Under the pieces are notes generated by a model. The model was not told the origin of the DNA. It ran no database searches and saw nothing but the letters and a program-made list of their open reading frames with translations. This document shows positions 15,503 through 23,414 of a DNA stretch of 37,050 nt, piece by piece. The translations under genes were made by a program, and so were the position numbers. This DNA is from an uncultured Thermofilaceae archaeon (GTDB taxonomy: Archaea; Thermoproteota; Thermoprotei; Thermofilales; Thermofilaceae), in assembly GCA_938036345.1 (NCBI GenBank), contig CALHPJ010000023.1, positions 1 through 37,050 on the forward strand. Direction: 5' to 3'. Every line of letters starts with the position of its first letter. The first letter of the stretch is position 1.

Positions 15503-15505
15503 CTT

Positions 15506-15925
15506 TTATTCAACTTTGACTCTGTAAGCCTTACGCCTGGGTAGAGTTATCTCCAGGTAGCCTTTCCTGTAAAATGCCTGGATATTCTCCGTATCCACAT
15601 TTGGCGGTAGCTCGAGGTCTAACCGGTAGCCTCTGATCTCACAACCCGAATAAACTGGGATATCGCACAGGTTTAGCGGGTTACCCATCTTAGCTCTAAC
15701 CGTTATCCGGTCCTCCGTCCTATACACTTCTATGTCCTCTCTCCGGACCCCCGGAAGGTCAACCCTGATTATTACTTTATCGGGCCTTTTTAGAACCTCG
15801 TATAGCGGTTCAACCTCGCCAGTCTCAGTGTCTATTATGGGCCTTAGCAGCTCCTCGAACTCCCTCACAAGCCTTCTAATCTCCCTCCTTATTTCCCTCG
15901 CCGTCTCTTCAAACCACTCCTCCAC
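15506..15925 (-). CDS. hsp20: Small heat shock protein, Hsp20/alpha-crystallin family
   Basis: 139 residues, GTG start preceded by a good ribosome-binding sequence (ggggtgggg region just upstream) 13 bp after the PAC2 stop. The alpha-crystallin domain spans about 45-135: DKVIIRVDLPGVRREDIEVY, then ITVRAKMG, YRLDLELPPNVDTENIQAFY and the family signature GYLEITLPR. The N-terminus is a charged helix (EEWFEETAREIRREIRRLV). ATP-independent holdase binding unfolding proteins in the cytoplasm. Second gene of a PAC2-Hsp20 pair, so proteasome and holdase functions are probably expressed together. Confidence 0.93.
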   Translation of the reverse strand: MEEWFEETAREIRREIRRLVREFEELLRPIIDTETGEVEPLYEVLKRPDKVIIRVDLPGVRREDIEVYRTEDRITVRAKMGNPLNLCDIPVYSGCEIRGYRLDLELPPNVDTENIQAFYRKGYLEITLPRRKAYRVKVE

Positions 15926-15938
15926 AGCGCCCCACCCC

Positions 15939-16694
15939 CTACAGGTACATGGCCGGTATAGCGTATTCGTAAGCTTTTCCCGACTCTTGCATAGCCTCCA
16001 TCGTCCTTTTCATGGTTTCCCTTAACTTGGCCCTGATTTCTTCCTCCTGCTCGAGCAAAGGTTCAACGTTGACTCTTATCCCGGTGAGCGAACTCAGAGC
16101 TAGAATCGCCGCGGCAGCCGCTCCCGGGTCTGGGTAGTTGAGAAACGATTCAGCGAAGAGCGCTACACAGTTAATGGAGTGCTTAAAGCACTCTTTCAGT
16201 ATTTGAGCGTAAGGCCCGCTCACGTAACCTTCCTTGAAAAGCTTGAGCCCCTTCCTCTCTATCTCTTTCAAGTCACTCTCTGTAACACCAGCGCAATAAA
16301 CGCTGGGTTTTTCAAGGTTCATCCTTTGGGGCGTAGGTATTCCTCCGAGGAGTACCGTTCGGTACACTCCTTTCAACTTAACCCACTCAACTAGTTCGCC
16401 GGCAAACGACTGGTAGCCCGCGGGGTTGAAGGGGACTTCGCTAACCAGTAGCAGGTGCCTTTTCCCATCCTCCGCATGCCGATAAACCCTCATAACAGGG
16501 TATGGTTTAGCTTCGTGGTACTGAATCACCGGTGGCAGATGCCGCGAATCCAAGTAGGCTACGATGCTGGCTTTCACCTCTCTAACTAAGTACGTAGAAG
16601 CTATTAAGCCGACTAGCCCCACATCCGGCATACCAACTATCAGGTATTCCGCTTGGGGTATCTCCTCCAGTTCGTAAAATAACCATTCGTTCAT
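15939..16694 (-). CDS. pbaB: PAC2 family proteasome chaperone/activator homologue with C-terminal HbYX motif
   Basis: 251 residues, ATG start. The PAC2 fold is shown by YLIVGMPDVGLVGLIASTYLV, YPVMRVYRH, GVYRTVLLGGIPTP and the late GPYAQILKECF and NYPDPGAAAAAILALSSLTG segments. A charged helix (about 212-240) precedes the C-terminus, which ends Met-Tyr-Leu. Hydrophobic-Tyr-any (HbYX) at the extreme C-terminus is the motif by which proteasome ATPases and the archaeal PAC2 homologue PbaB dock into pockets of the 20S ring. This supports a PbaB-like proteasome activator or assembly factor; the symbol is an inference from that motif. TATA-like tttttcta at about 16721-16728. Sits between PGK and Hsp20 on the same strand. 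Confidence 0.85.
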   Translation of the reverse strand: MNEWLFYELEEIPQAEYLIVGMPDVGLVGLIASTYLVREVKASIVAYLDSRHLPPVIQYHEAKPYPVMRVYRHAEDGKRHLLLVSEVPFNPAGYQSFAGELVEWVKLKGVYRTVLLGGIPTPQRMNLEKPSVYCAGVTESDLKEIERKGLKLFKEGYVSGPYAQILKECFKHSINCVALFAESFLNYPDPGAAAAAILALSSLTGIRVNVEPLLEQEEEIRAKLRETMKRTMEAMQESGKAYEYAIPAMYL

Positions 16695-16735
16695 AACGCT
16701 CTAAAAATCCGGGAAGGATGTAGAAAAAGGTTCCG

Positions 16736-17968
16736 TTACCTGCTAAACCTCTTCAGTTCCTCCACAACTGGCAGCGAGCCTTTGCTGAGGAACTCCATCA
16801 ACGCTCCACCGGCGGTGCTTACGTGAGATACCTTGTTGATGTAGCCGAGTTTCGCCGCTGCGGCAATTGTGTGGCCCCCGCCAATGACGCTGAAAGCCTT
16901 TGAGGAGGCTATCGCTTCAAACACCCTCTTAGTACCGTAAGCGAATTCTTCAACTTCAAATACGCCCATCGGGCCGTTCATCACGAGGCTTTTAGCGCCG
17001 GCTACAATCTTCGCGTACTCTTCGGCGGTTTTCGTACCGATGTCCTTAATTAAACCCCTTGAGGGTAACTCGCCAACGTTGATTTCGAACCTCTTCCCGT
17101 CGATATCGACGGCTAGGTCGACGGGAAGCTTTATCTGGTTCCCAAATTTGTTCAGGACTTCCCTGAAACGGGGGACGAGTTCCATGAACCCCTTCTCCTC
17201 GAGCACCTTGAGGTTCGGCGTCCCGATGTCTAGCCCGCTAGCCACAAGGAAGACGTTCGCTACCAGCCCTCCTGTTAAAACTGTATCGGCGATGCCTTGG
17301 GATAGCACAGCTTCGGCTATATCGGCTGCGTCTTCTGCCTTCGCCCCCCCAAGTATGTATACGCACGGTCTTTCCGGTTTCGCTCTCACCTTAGCCAAAG
17401 CCCTTAGTTCCCGCTCCATCACCCTACCTGCAACTACTTGCTTTGCCACGGGCATGAAACCTACAAGGGAGGCGTGTGCCCGATGCGCTGCCGCGAACGC
17501 ATCCACAACGAAGACTTCTACATATGGTGCCAAGTTTCTAACCAGGTCGGTTTTAGCGTGCTCCTCTGCTTTCGCTGTTTTGGTTTCACCATCCCACATC
17601 CTGACGTTCTCGAGTAAGAGGATCTCACCCCCCTTAAGGCTTTGAATAACCGCTTTAGCTTTATCACCGAAAATGTCCTCGACGAATTCCACTTCAATGC
17701 CCAGGATTCTACTCATTATCTCCGCGTGCTGCCTCAAGCTTATAAAGTCGGGGTCACCTTTACGGCCCTGATGGGCTAAGACCACGACTTTAGCTTTTCT
17801 CTCTACAAGCTCCCTTAGCGTAGACTCCGCGTGTTCCCGGATTCTGCTATCATCGAGGACCTTTTTAGTTGCCGGGTCCACCGGAGAGTTTATGTCAACT
17901 CTGACGAACACCCCCTTCCCTGAAACTTCTACGTCGTCCAATGTTTTAATCCCGAATTCCTCTAGCAT
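16736..17968 (-). CDS. pgk: Phosphoglycerate kinase
   Basis: 410 residues from ATG 17968 (MLEEFGIKTLDDVEVSG); the upstream in-frame codons to 18037 contain the TATA box and are not coding. Transfers phosphate from 1,3-bisphosphoglycerate to ADP in glycolysis, or the reverse in gluconeogenesis. Archaeal-type length. Visible: GVFVRVDINSPVD (substrate Asp/Asn), VVVLAHQGRKGDPD, LLLENVRMWDGE, FVVDAFAAAHRAHAS, YILGGAKAEDAADI, the nucleotide site SLVMNGPMGVFEVEEFAYGT and the hinge-closing GGGHTIAAAAKLG. It follows GAPDH in the pathway, and that gene is 2 kb away on the same strand. Confidence 0.97.
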   Translation of the reverse strand: MLEEFGIKTLDDVEVSGKGVFVRVDINSPVDPATKKVLDDSRIREHAESTLRELVERKAKVVVLAHQGRKGDPDFISLRQHAEIMSRILGIEVEFVEDIFGDKAKAVIQSLKGGEILLLENVRMWDGETKTAKAEEHAKTDLVRNLAPYVEVFVVDAFAAAHRAHASLVGFMPVAKQVVAGRVMERELRALAKVRAKPERPCVYILGGAKAEDAADIAEAVLSQGIADTVLTGGLVANVFLVASGLDIGTPNLKVLEEKGFMELVPRFREVLNKFGNQIKLPVDLAVDIDGKRFEINVGELPSRGLIKDIGTKTAEEYAKIVAGAKSLVMNGPMGVFEVEEFAYGTKRVFEAIASSKAFSVIGGGHTIAAAAKLGYINKVSHVSTAGGALMEFLSKGSLPVVEELKRFSR

Positions 17969-18000
17969 CCCCCTCGCCGAAAATGGATGGCAACGAGAGC

Positions 18001-18008
18001 TATTTAAG
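18001..18008 (-). promoter_or_regulatory. TATA box for pgk
   Basis: The minus strand reads cttaaata, about 36 bp before the ATG at 17968, placing transcription start near 17978 and a leader of about 10 nt that carries a ggcgaggggg ribosome-binding sequence. This decides the ATG 17968 start. Confidence 0.6.
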
Positions 18009-18064
18009 CAGAATCTTAGTAGCGCAGCAGTGGCCAAACCCTGCGAGCGACCCAGCCCACCCAG

Positions 18065-18598
18065 TTAAGGTGCAGTTATGTAGAGTGCTTCGAGTGTAGC
18101 TGAAAGGAGTAGCAAAGCCGATGAGAGCAGCAAAAGAGATGCTGTTAAAGCCATGTTGGCGTTTTCTCTTCTAATCAGAGCTTTGCTCAGCCAAACGCTT
18201 TCCGTAAGGGCTATTGCATAGGCTAGCATTTCGCTCCACGTGACCGGTGCGAGCAGCAGGGCCAGTAGCAGCAACTCTAGATCCCTGTATTCGGCTAGGG
18301 CAACGGCTCTCAGCGTTAAACCCGCCTCTAGGCACATCTGCGCGGCGAAAAACGGTCCCACGATGGGCGTCATCATCAGCACTCCAGCACCTAAGCTATT
18401 GAAGAAAATACTGTAAACCCGATCCTCGAACCGCCTCTTAGCCACGTCTTTGTAGTACTCACTGTACTGCGCATACCTGTTGCGCAGTAGTTCGTGGGGG
18501 ACCGGCATTAGCGAGCCCGCTGCCGTCATCGCCAGAAGCATAGCCATGAAGATCGGGTACACTCGCATCCTCTCCTTCAAGGCTGCTAGCTCCTCCAT
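18065..18598 (-). CDS. Polytopic membrane protein, possibly SpoIIM/DUF95-like
   Basis: 177 residues from ATG 18598 (MEELAALKERMRVYP); a TATA box tttaaaa at 18622-18628 lies about 26 bp upstream, favouring this ATG over the GTG at 18616. Four or five hydrophobic segments: PIFMAMLLAMTAAGSLM, IFFNSLGAGVLMMTPIVGPFF, LELLLLALLLAPVTW, and a C-terminal LTASLLLLSSALLLLSATL. The order (amphipathic loop, FFNS segment, then SE-containing helix) recalls the SpoIIM/DUF95 membrane family, but without a search this is only a resemblance. Divergent from HMG-CoA synthase. Confidence 0.65.
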   Translation of the reverse strand: MEELAALKERMRVYPIFMAMLLAMTAAGSLMPVPHELLRNRYAQYSEYYKDVAKRRFEDRVYSIFFNSLGAGVLMMTPIVGPFFAAQMCLEAGLTLRAVALAEYRDLELLLLALLLAPVTWSEMLAYAIALTESVWLSKALIRRENANMALTASLLLLSSALLLLSATLEALYITAP

Positions 18599-18648
18599 CG
18601 CAAGGCTGTGCAACACGACCCTTTTAAATGCAGAGAATCAGCATCCCT

Positions 18649-18656
18649 AAAATATA
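18649..18656 (+). promoter_or_regulatory. TATA box for the HMG-CoA synthase operon
   Basis: The sequence aaaatata lies about 30 bp before ATG 18684 and predicts a start near 18679 with a 5-nt leader. A minus-strand TATA (tttaaaa, 18622-18628) for the divergent membrane protein is 20 bp away. Confidence 0.55.
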
Positions 18657-18683
18657 CCCTCTGTAAACCCCCCATGAAAAGCG

Positions 18684-19712
18684 ATGATATTTTCGACAAA
18701 AGTCGGAATATCCGGTTACGGCGCGTACGTCCCGGTGTACAGAGTAAGGGATTCTGAGATAGAGCGGATATGGGGGGGAGAGGGAGCTCCCGTCGAAGAA
18801 AAAAGCGTGCCAGGGCTTGACGAGGATTCTCTCACAATGGCTTTCGAGGCGGCCAGAGAGGCTCTCACAATGTCCGGCGTTAACCGCGAGGATGTAGGCG
18901 CGGTACTCGTGGGGTCGGAGTCGCCACCCTACGCTGTTAAACCCTCGGCCACAGTAATATCTGAAGCTCTCGGAGTTACACCTAAGGTAATCGCGATAGA
19001 TATGGAGTTCGCCTGTAAAGCGGGCACAACGGCCTTAATTCTCGCTTCCGCCTTGGTGGCCAGTAAGGCGATTAAATGCGGCTTAGCTATAGGTACAGAT
19101 AACGCGCAAGCGAAGCCTGGTGACGAGCTTGAGTATACCGCGGGCGCCGGCGCGGCGGCCTTCCTGATCTCCGAGCTGAGCAGTGATAGCGTCGCTGAAA
19201 TCGAGTGCGCTTTCTCGTACGTAACTGACACGCCAGATTTCTGGCGGAGAGAGGGGGAGAAGTACCCTAGGCATACGTATAGATTCACGGGGGAGCCAGC
19301 CTATTTCCACCATGTGATCTCCGCGGCAAAGGGCTTGATGGAAGAAGTCGGATTAAAACCGAGCGACTTCGACTATGTAGTATTCCACCAACCGAATGTA
19401 CGTTTTCCACTAAGAGCGGCCCAGCAGCTCGGCTTCTCTACCGAGCGGGTTAAGCCGGGAATAGTTTGCGATAAAATAGGTAACACCTACGCCGCCTCCT
19501 CGCTTATCGGTTTGGTTAGAGTGCTCGATCAGGCAAAACCGGGTCAGCGAATACTTGTCGTGTCCTTCGGGTCGGGTGCAGGCTCGGATGCCATTAGCTT
19601 GGTCACAAGGGAAGGCGTTGGAAAGCGTAGAAGTTCGCTGAGCACGCTTTTAGAGAGGAAGATCTACGTTGACTACGGAGCTTACACGAAACTTAAGGGT
19701 TTACTGGGGTGA
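18684..19712 (+). CDS. hmgB: Hydroxymethylglutaryl-CoA synthase, archaeal type
   Basis: 342 residues, usual archaeal length. Condenses acetoacetyl-CoA with acetyl-CoA to HMG-CoA, second step of the mevalonate pathway that feeds archaeal lipids. Thiolase-fold with catalytic C111 (DMEFACKAGTTAL), E79 (VLVGSESPP) and H235 (VVFHQPNVRFP). GYGAYVPVYRV at the N-terminus and GDKIGN-like CDKIGNTYAASS near the C-terminus are also typical. Its stop overlaps the next start (gtga). First gene of a three-gene operon with thiolase and DUF35, known in archaea to form one channelled complex. Confidence 0.96.
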   Translation: MIFSTKVGISGYGAYVPVYRVRDSEIERIWGGEGAPVEEKSVPGLDEDSLTMAFEAAREALTMSGVNREDVGAVLVGSESPPYAVKPSATVISEALGVTPKVIAIDMEFACKAGTTALILASALVASKAIKCGLAIGTDNAQAKPGDELEYTAGAGAAAFLISELSSDSVAEIECAFSYVTDTPDFWRREGEKYPRHTYRFTGEPAYFHHVISAAKGLMEEVGLKPSDFDYVVFHQPNVRFPLRAAQQLGFSTERVKPGIVCDKIGNTYAASSLIGLVRVLDQAKPGQRILVVSFGSGAGSDAISLVTREGVGKRRSSLSTLLERKIYVDYGAYTKLKGLLG

Positions 19713-20884
19713 GCTCGGTGAAAAGGGTATACATACTCGGAGCTGGCGCAACCAAGGTCGGCGAGCACTGGGATAAGTCGCTCAGGGAACTCGCTGTAGA
19801 GGCGCTGCTATCAGCTATCAAAGATGCCGGAATCGACAAGCGGGAAGTAGAAGCGCTCTACGTCGGCAATATGATGTCTGGCGAGCTCCAGGGGCAGGAG
19901 CATCTAGGTTCGCTGATAGCCACGTGGTCGGGGATGGCGGGTATCCCGGCGTTCAAGGTTGAAGCGGCATGCGCGAGTGGCGGGGCAGCAGTTCATCAGG
20001 CGTTTTTAGCCGTAGCTTCTGGAGCGTACGACTGCGTAGCTGTTGTGGGCGTTGAAAAAATGACTGACGCGCTTCCCAGCGACGTTACGGCTGCTCTCTT
20101 GACAGCCGAGGACCAGGAGTACACGGTTTTTGTTGGAGCCACTTTCGTGGCGTTAAACGCGATGGTATACAGGTACTACCTCTCGAAGTACGGGGTCAAG
20201 CAGGAGCATGTAGCGCAGTTCGCCGTGCACTGCCACAGGATGGCCGTCGCGAACCCCTACGCCCAGTTTAGGCGTGAGGTAAAGCTAGAGGACGTAATGA
20301 GTTCGCCTTTAATAGCCGATCCGATAAGGCTTCTCGAGTGCGCCCCCACGGGCGATGGGGCAGCGGCTCTCGTGCTGTGCGATGAAGAGTACTTGAAGAG
20401 AAACCCGCGCGACGAATTGGTAGAGATTGCCGCTAGCGCAGCAGCCACAGATATATTCAGCGTACACGAAAGAAAGGATCTGAGTACAGTTGCCTCTTTC
20501 CGCAGGGCCGCCGAATGCGCCCTAAAACGGGCAAAGGTTGAGCCGGAACGCATAGATGTCCTAGAAGCTCATGATGCATTCACAATACTCGGAGTCCTTA
20601 CGCTCGAGGAACTGGGATTCGCTCCACGTGGGGAAGGGTGGCGCTTGGTAGTGGAAGGGCAGCTGGCGCCCGGGGGCAAAATCCCGACAAACACTATGGG
20701 TGGTTTGAAAGCTAGGGGGCACCCAGTTGGGGCCACGGGGGTTTACCAGGTTTTCGACTTGTTCACGCAATTGACCGAGAGGGCTGGGTCGAATCAGGTT
20801 GATAACGCTGAAATAGGCTTCGCCGGAAACTTTGGCGGCGTAGCAGGTACGACCGTTGTGCACTTGTTGAAAAGGGTGAGGTAA
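19709..20884 (+). CDS. Acetyl-CoA C-acetyltransferase (archaeal SCP-x-like thiolase)
   Basis: 391 residues from GTG 19709 overlapping the HMGCS stop, or GTG 19718 (MKRVYILGAGATKVG). Makes acetoacetyl-CoA from two acetyl-CoA and hands it to HMG-CoA synthase. Nucleophile C88 in EAACASGG; C-terminal GGLKARGHPVGATGVYQ provides the catalytic His; a last glycine-rich turn GFAGNFGGVAGTTVVH closes the site. The usual second thiolase Cys position is not obvious, as expected in the SCP-x/archaeal subgroup. Stop codon abuts the DUF35 start. In archaeal complexes of this type DUF35 holds the two enzymes together. Confidence 0.93.
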   Translation: MSSVKRVYILGAGATKVGEHWDKSLRELAVEALLSAIKDAGIDKREVEALYVGNMMSGELQGQEHLGSLIATWSGMAGIPAFKVEAACASGGAAVHQAFLAVASGAYDCVAVVGVEKMTDALPSDVTAALLTAEDQEYTVFVGATFVALNAMVYRYYLSKYGVKQEHVAQFAVHCHRMAVANPYAQFRREVKLEDVMSSPLIADPIRLLECAPTGDGAAALVLCDEEYLKRNPRDELVEIAASAAATDIFSVHERKDLSTVASFRRAAECALKRAKVEPERIDVLEAHDAFTILGVLTLEELGFAPRGEGWRLVVEGQLAPGGKIPTNTMGGLKARGHPVGATGVYQVFDLFTQLTERAGSNQVDNAEIGFAGNFGGVAGTTVVHLLKRVR

Positions 20885-21289
20885 ATGGTGTGGAGTGAAA
20901 GTGTACCCAGGTTCTGGAGAGAGAGGGCTAGGAAGTACAGATTGGTCGGAGGGAGGTGCAGAAAATGCAACAGTATCGTCTACCCGCACAGGAGCGTGTG
21001 CCCCCACTGTGGAGCGGAGAACATGGAGCCCATTGAATTACCGAGGCGTGGCAAGGTAGTAACTTTCTCCGTTGTCAGGCATCCCCCGAGGGGTTTTGAG
21101 GGGAAGGAGCCCTTCCTCGTAGCTGTAATTGAGCTGGAGAACGGGGCTAGGGTTTTATCCCAATTGGTAGACGTGCATCCGGAGGATGTGAAAGAGGGTA
21201 TGGAGGTGGTAGCGGTTTTCAGGAGATACAGAGAACAGGCGCCCAACGGGATCATAGAGTACGGAATAAAGTTTAGGCCGCTCAAATAA
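20885..21289 (+). CDS. DUF35 OB-fold protein with rubredoxin-like zinc ribbon (thiolase/HMGCS scaffold)
   Basis: 134 residues, ATG immediately after the thiolase stop. N-terminal helix (SVPRFWRERARKYRLVG), zinc ribbon with C25, C28, C39 and C42, then an OB fold (GKVVTFSVVRHPPRGFEGK, PFLVAVIELENGARVLSQLV). In archaea this protein bridges thiolase and HMG-CoA synthase and forms a shared CoA-binding path, which makes the unfavourable thiolase step proceed. Gene order here is the standard one. An oligo-T stretch 10 bp downstream likely ends the operon. Confidence 0.93.
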   Translation: MVWSESVPRFWRERARKYRLVGGRCRKCNSIVYPHRSVCPHCGAENMEPIELPRRGKVVTFSVVRHPPRGFEGKEPFLVAVIELENGARVLSQLVDVHPEDVKEGMEVVAVFRRYREQAPNGIIEYGIKFRPLK

Positions 21290-21298
21290 CATAAAGTA

Positions 21299-21306
21299 TT
21301 TTTTTT
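21299..21306 (+). terminator. Oligo-T terminator after the DUF35 gene
   Basis: Eight consecutive T residues 10 bp after the DUF35 stop, without a strong hairpin, as expected for archaeal intrinsic termination. Confidence 0.6.
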
Positions 21307-21399
21307 CAGCTTAACCCTTAAAATGCTCAGGCTTAAGGAAGTCAGGCATGTTAAAACTGCGGGGGAATTTACCGGGCACCTACAACAGCGATTCTCCAA

Positions 21400-22293
21400 C
21401 TACGGAATGAAATGCCGAAGAAGGAAGCTTGCGTACAACACCGCTGAAGCTGTCAAGAATCCCCGCTCTCTCGATGTCTCGTAGCATACAACGACCGTAG
21501 CTGTTAGTAGGCCTAGAACGAATATCTGCAGAACTCGTAAAGTCATCGCTAGCGTTATAAAAGTTTGCTCTGGGATATTGGGGTAAGAGGTACCAGTTAG
21601 TAGGTACTGGATAACCATGTAAGCTTGTAGCGGCATCTGCGAGAAGGCAACACCAGCGAGAAAGCTTAGAGAAGGGGGGCGCCTACCCGTTAATAGGTGC
21701 GCCGCCAGGTGTGTAACCAAGGCGCATAGAATGAGGCTTATGGTATACTCCAGTACGAGCAGAACCTCTGGTTGAAGGACTATCTGGCCTAAGCTCTTGG
21801 GCTGTCGAAGAGGGATAGGCTCGATTTCGATCACCTTTAAGGACAGTTTTGTAGTTAAGGTTATAGCTAGCCCGGAGGTTGTGCAGATAAGCAGCACCGC
21901 GACGCTCAAAAGGGAATTCTTGTGAAGCTCTACCATAGGCTGCACAGGTACTATCAAAGATACGAGATACTTGTCAATCAAGTTAATAATACGTTTACGT
22001 GAAGTGAAAGCATACTTTATGACTTCCCTCCCCTCTTTCAAGGCCTTGTAAAGCACAACTCCTTTCTCAGTTAACGAATATCTTCTGTTTTCGTCCTGGA
22101 AAACGTACCCTTGACTGCGCAGGGCACTTACATTGTAGTAGAAGCTTCCCGCGCTTATCCCGAGTTCCCTCTGGAGGTCGCGGTATCTGAGGGGCCCTTT
22201 CTCAGCCAACAACGTTATGATCTTTCGCTTTATTGGGTCTTCCAGCACCGAGTACACCGCTTCCACATCAACTGATTCATCGTCTACCGACAT
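21400..22293 (-). CDS. Membrane-anchored winged-helix (ArsR-like) regulator
   Basis: 297 residues, ATG start; minus-strand TATA cttaaact at 22321-22328 gives a roughly 6-nt leader. Residues about 10-85 form a winged helix: VYSVLEDPIKRKIITLLAEKG, recognition region YRDLQRELGISAGSFYYNV and wing QDENRRYSLTEKG. Residues about 120-297 contain five hydrophobic segments (SLLSVAVLLICTTSGLAITL, VLLVLEYTISLILCALVTH, LSFLAGVAFSQMPLQAYMVI, TLRVLQIFVLGLLTATVVV and the C-terminus). So a DNA-binding domain is tethered to the membrane, presumably a one-component sensor. Divergent from the unknown gene at 22369, a likely target. Confidence 0.75.
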   Translation of the reverse strand: MSVDDESVDVEAVYSVLEDPIKRKIITLLAEKGPLRYRDLQRELGISAGSFYYNVSALRSQGYVFQDENRRYSLTEKGVVLYKALKEGREVIKYAFTSRKRIINLIDKYLVSLIVPVQPMVELHKNSLLSVAVLLICTTSGLAITLTTKLSLKVIEIEPIPLRQPKSLGQIVLQPEVLLVLEYTISLILCALVTHLAAHLLTGRRPPSLSFLAGVAFSQMPLQAYMVIQYLLTGTSYPNIPEQTFITLAMTLRVLQIFVLGLLTATVVVCYETSRERGFLTASAVLYASFLLRHFIP

Positions 22294-22368
22294 AGTAGTG
22301 GGAGATTTGGATCGGTCATAAGTTTAAGCCTTACTGCTAATTAAAAGTTTAAAGGCTCCGGATGTTTT

Positions 22369-23118
22369 TTGCCAGGAAGCGGTGTGCTCTGCTACAGCGT
22401 ACTCTACGATGGCACAGTTGCCCGGATGAGCAGGTTAAGAAGCCTACCCAAGGACATACCGCTTGAGCTTATAGTGCCTACGATCAAGTTAACGGAGCTT
22501 AACGTATTTGAGATAGTCGACCCTCTGCTCGAGGAAGGTTTGAGCGTGGTAGCTGTTAAACCTCTGGGCGATACCGAGATGCTTCTGAATGAGGAGTTCG
22601 AGAGATTACTTATACTGGTGGATGAGCTAGGGGCTGAGTTTGCAGTTCTGCCCGTTGGTGAACGCAACCTAGCTTCAATAGCCGGTTCGATGCAGAACCT
22701 CTTCCACCTGGCTGTAGCTTACTCGAAGCGAGTAGCCCTTGAACCCACAAGGCGCACCATTGCGGACGTGGTTAAACTCATGCACAGATACCTGGGCGGT
22801 GTCCTAAAGCTATCGATATCCCCATCACCTTCATCGACTACGGAGGAGATTATTGCGCTCGCATTGACTCATATCGGTCAAGTGGTAGCAGTAAAACTCA
22901 CCAATTTCAGCGCTTACGGGAAGGCGATCAGGCTAACCGACGCTAGTGGGACTATCAATATCTTCACAGTAGTTAAAGAGCTTCTTCAGCAGGGCTACGA
23001 CAGCTATTTCGTTGTTGACTACGAGGGCCGTAAACTTGAGCTACCATCGCATGCTGTGAGAGAGGATTTTGAAGCAATCAGCCAGTATATTAACTCTATC
23101 CGCGAGAAGCTTTCGTAG
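22369..23118 (+). CDS. Unknown alpha/beta protein, possibly TIM-barrel (AP endonuclease/isomerase-like)
   Basis: 249 residues from TTG 22369; GTG 22384 is also possible. Two AT boxes (22337-22347 and 22347-22354) fit the two starts respectively. The sequence alternates hydrophobic strands and helices: PLELIVPTIKLTELNVFEIV, GLSVVAVKP, LGAEFAVLPVGE, KRVALEPTRRTIADVVKLM, GVLKLSISPSPSS, GQVVAVKLTNF, YDSYFVVDYEG. This strand order and the Glu in ALEPTRR recall xylose-isomerase-like TIM barrels, but metal ligands are not clear. No confident family. Divergently placed from a membrane-anchored regulator that may control it; the gene ends inside the convergent small membrane protein gene. Confidence 0.65.
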   Translation: MPGSGVLCYSVLYDGTVARMSRLRSLPKDIPLELIVPTIKLTELNVFEIVDPLLEEGLSVVAVKPLGDTEMLLNEEFERLLILVDELGAEFAVLPVGERNLASIAGSMQNLFHLAVAYSKRVALEPTRRTIADVVKLMHRYLGGVLKLSISPSPSSTTEEIIALALTHIGQVVAVKLTNFSAYGKAIRLTDASGTINIFTVVKELLQQGYDSYFVVDYEGRKLELPSHAVREDFEAISQYINSIREKLS

Positions 23119-23368
23119 TCGATCCAAGCAGTAATTCGTCTCTCTTGGATTTCGAGGCTGACAGCATAACCCACCCTATCCAGGCGAGAAAGAAGGTGGC
23201 GAAACCTACGATGAGCGTGATGGGCAAGGCAATGACCCACCAGCTCCATGCTTTATCCCCGAACGAGCTGTAAAGCGAGGAAACCCAGACGAGGAAGGAG
23301 ATCGCGTACAGCGCTCCGAAGCACAGCGAGATAATCATTAATAGTAGCCCGATGGTTCTGTCATTCAC
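23096..23368 (-). CDS. Small membrane protein, two transmembrane segments
   Basis: About 90 residues from GTG 23368 (MNDRTIGLLLMIISL); the palindromic AT element aaaaattt at 23392-23399 lies 26 bp upstream, favouring this start over GTG 23413. Two transmembrane helices: IGLLLMIISLCFGALYAISFLVW and WWVIALPITLIVGFATFFLAWIGW in outline, then a basic tail (SKSKRDELLLG). Function unknown. It overlaps the end of the preceding convergent gene by 23 bp and is divergent from the prenyltransferase. Confidence 0.55.
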   Translation of the reverse strand: MNDRTIGLLLMIISLCFGALYAISFLVWVSSLYSSFGDKAWSWWVIALPITLIVGFATFFLAWIGWVMLSASKSKRDELLLGSTTKASRG

Positions 23369-23414
23369 AGGCAGGATTAACTTGGAAGGCCAAAAATTTG
23401 ACGGGGTGGACACT

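Noticed and set aside
21323-21499. Short plus-strand frame (about 58 codons) starting in the gap after the DUF35 gene
   Set aside because: Lies after a terminator-like oligo-T and mostly runs antisense to the membrane-anchored regulator; no recognisable product.
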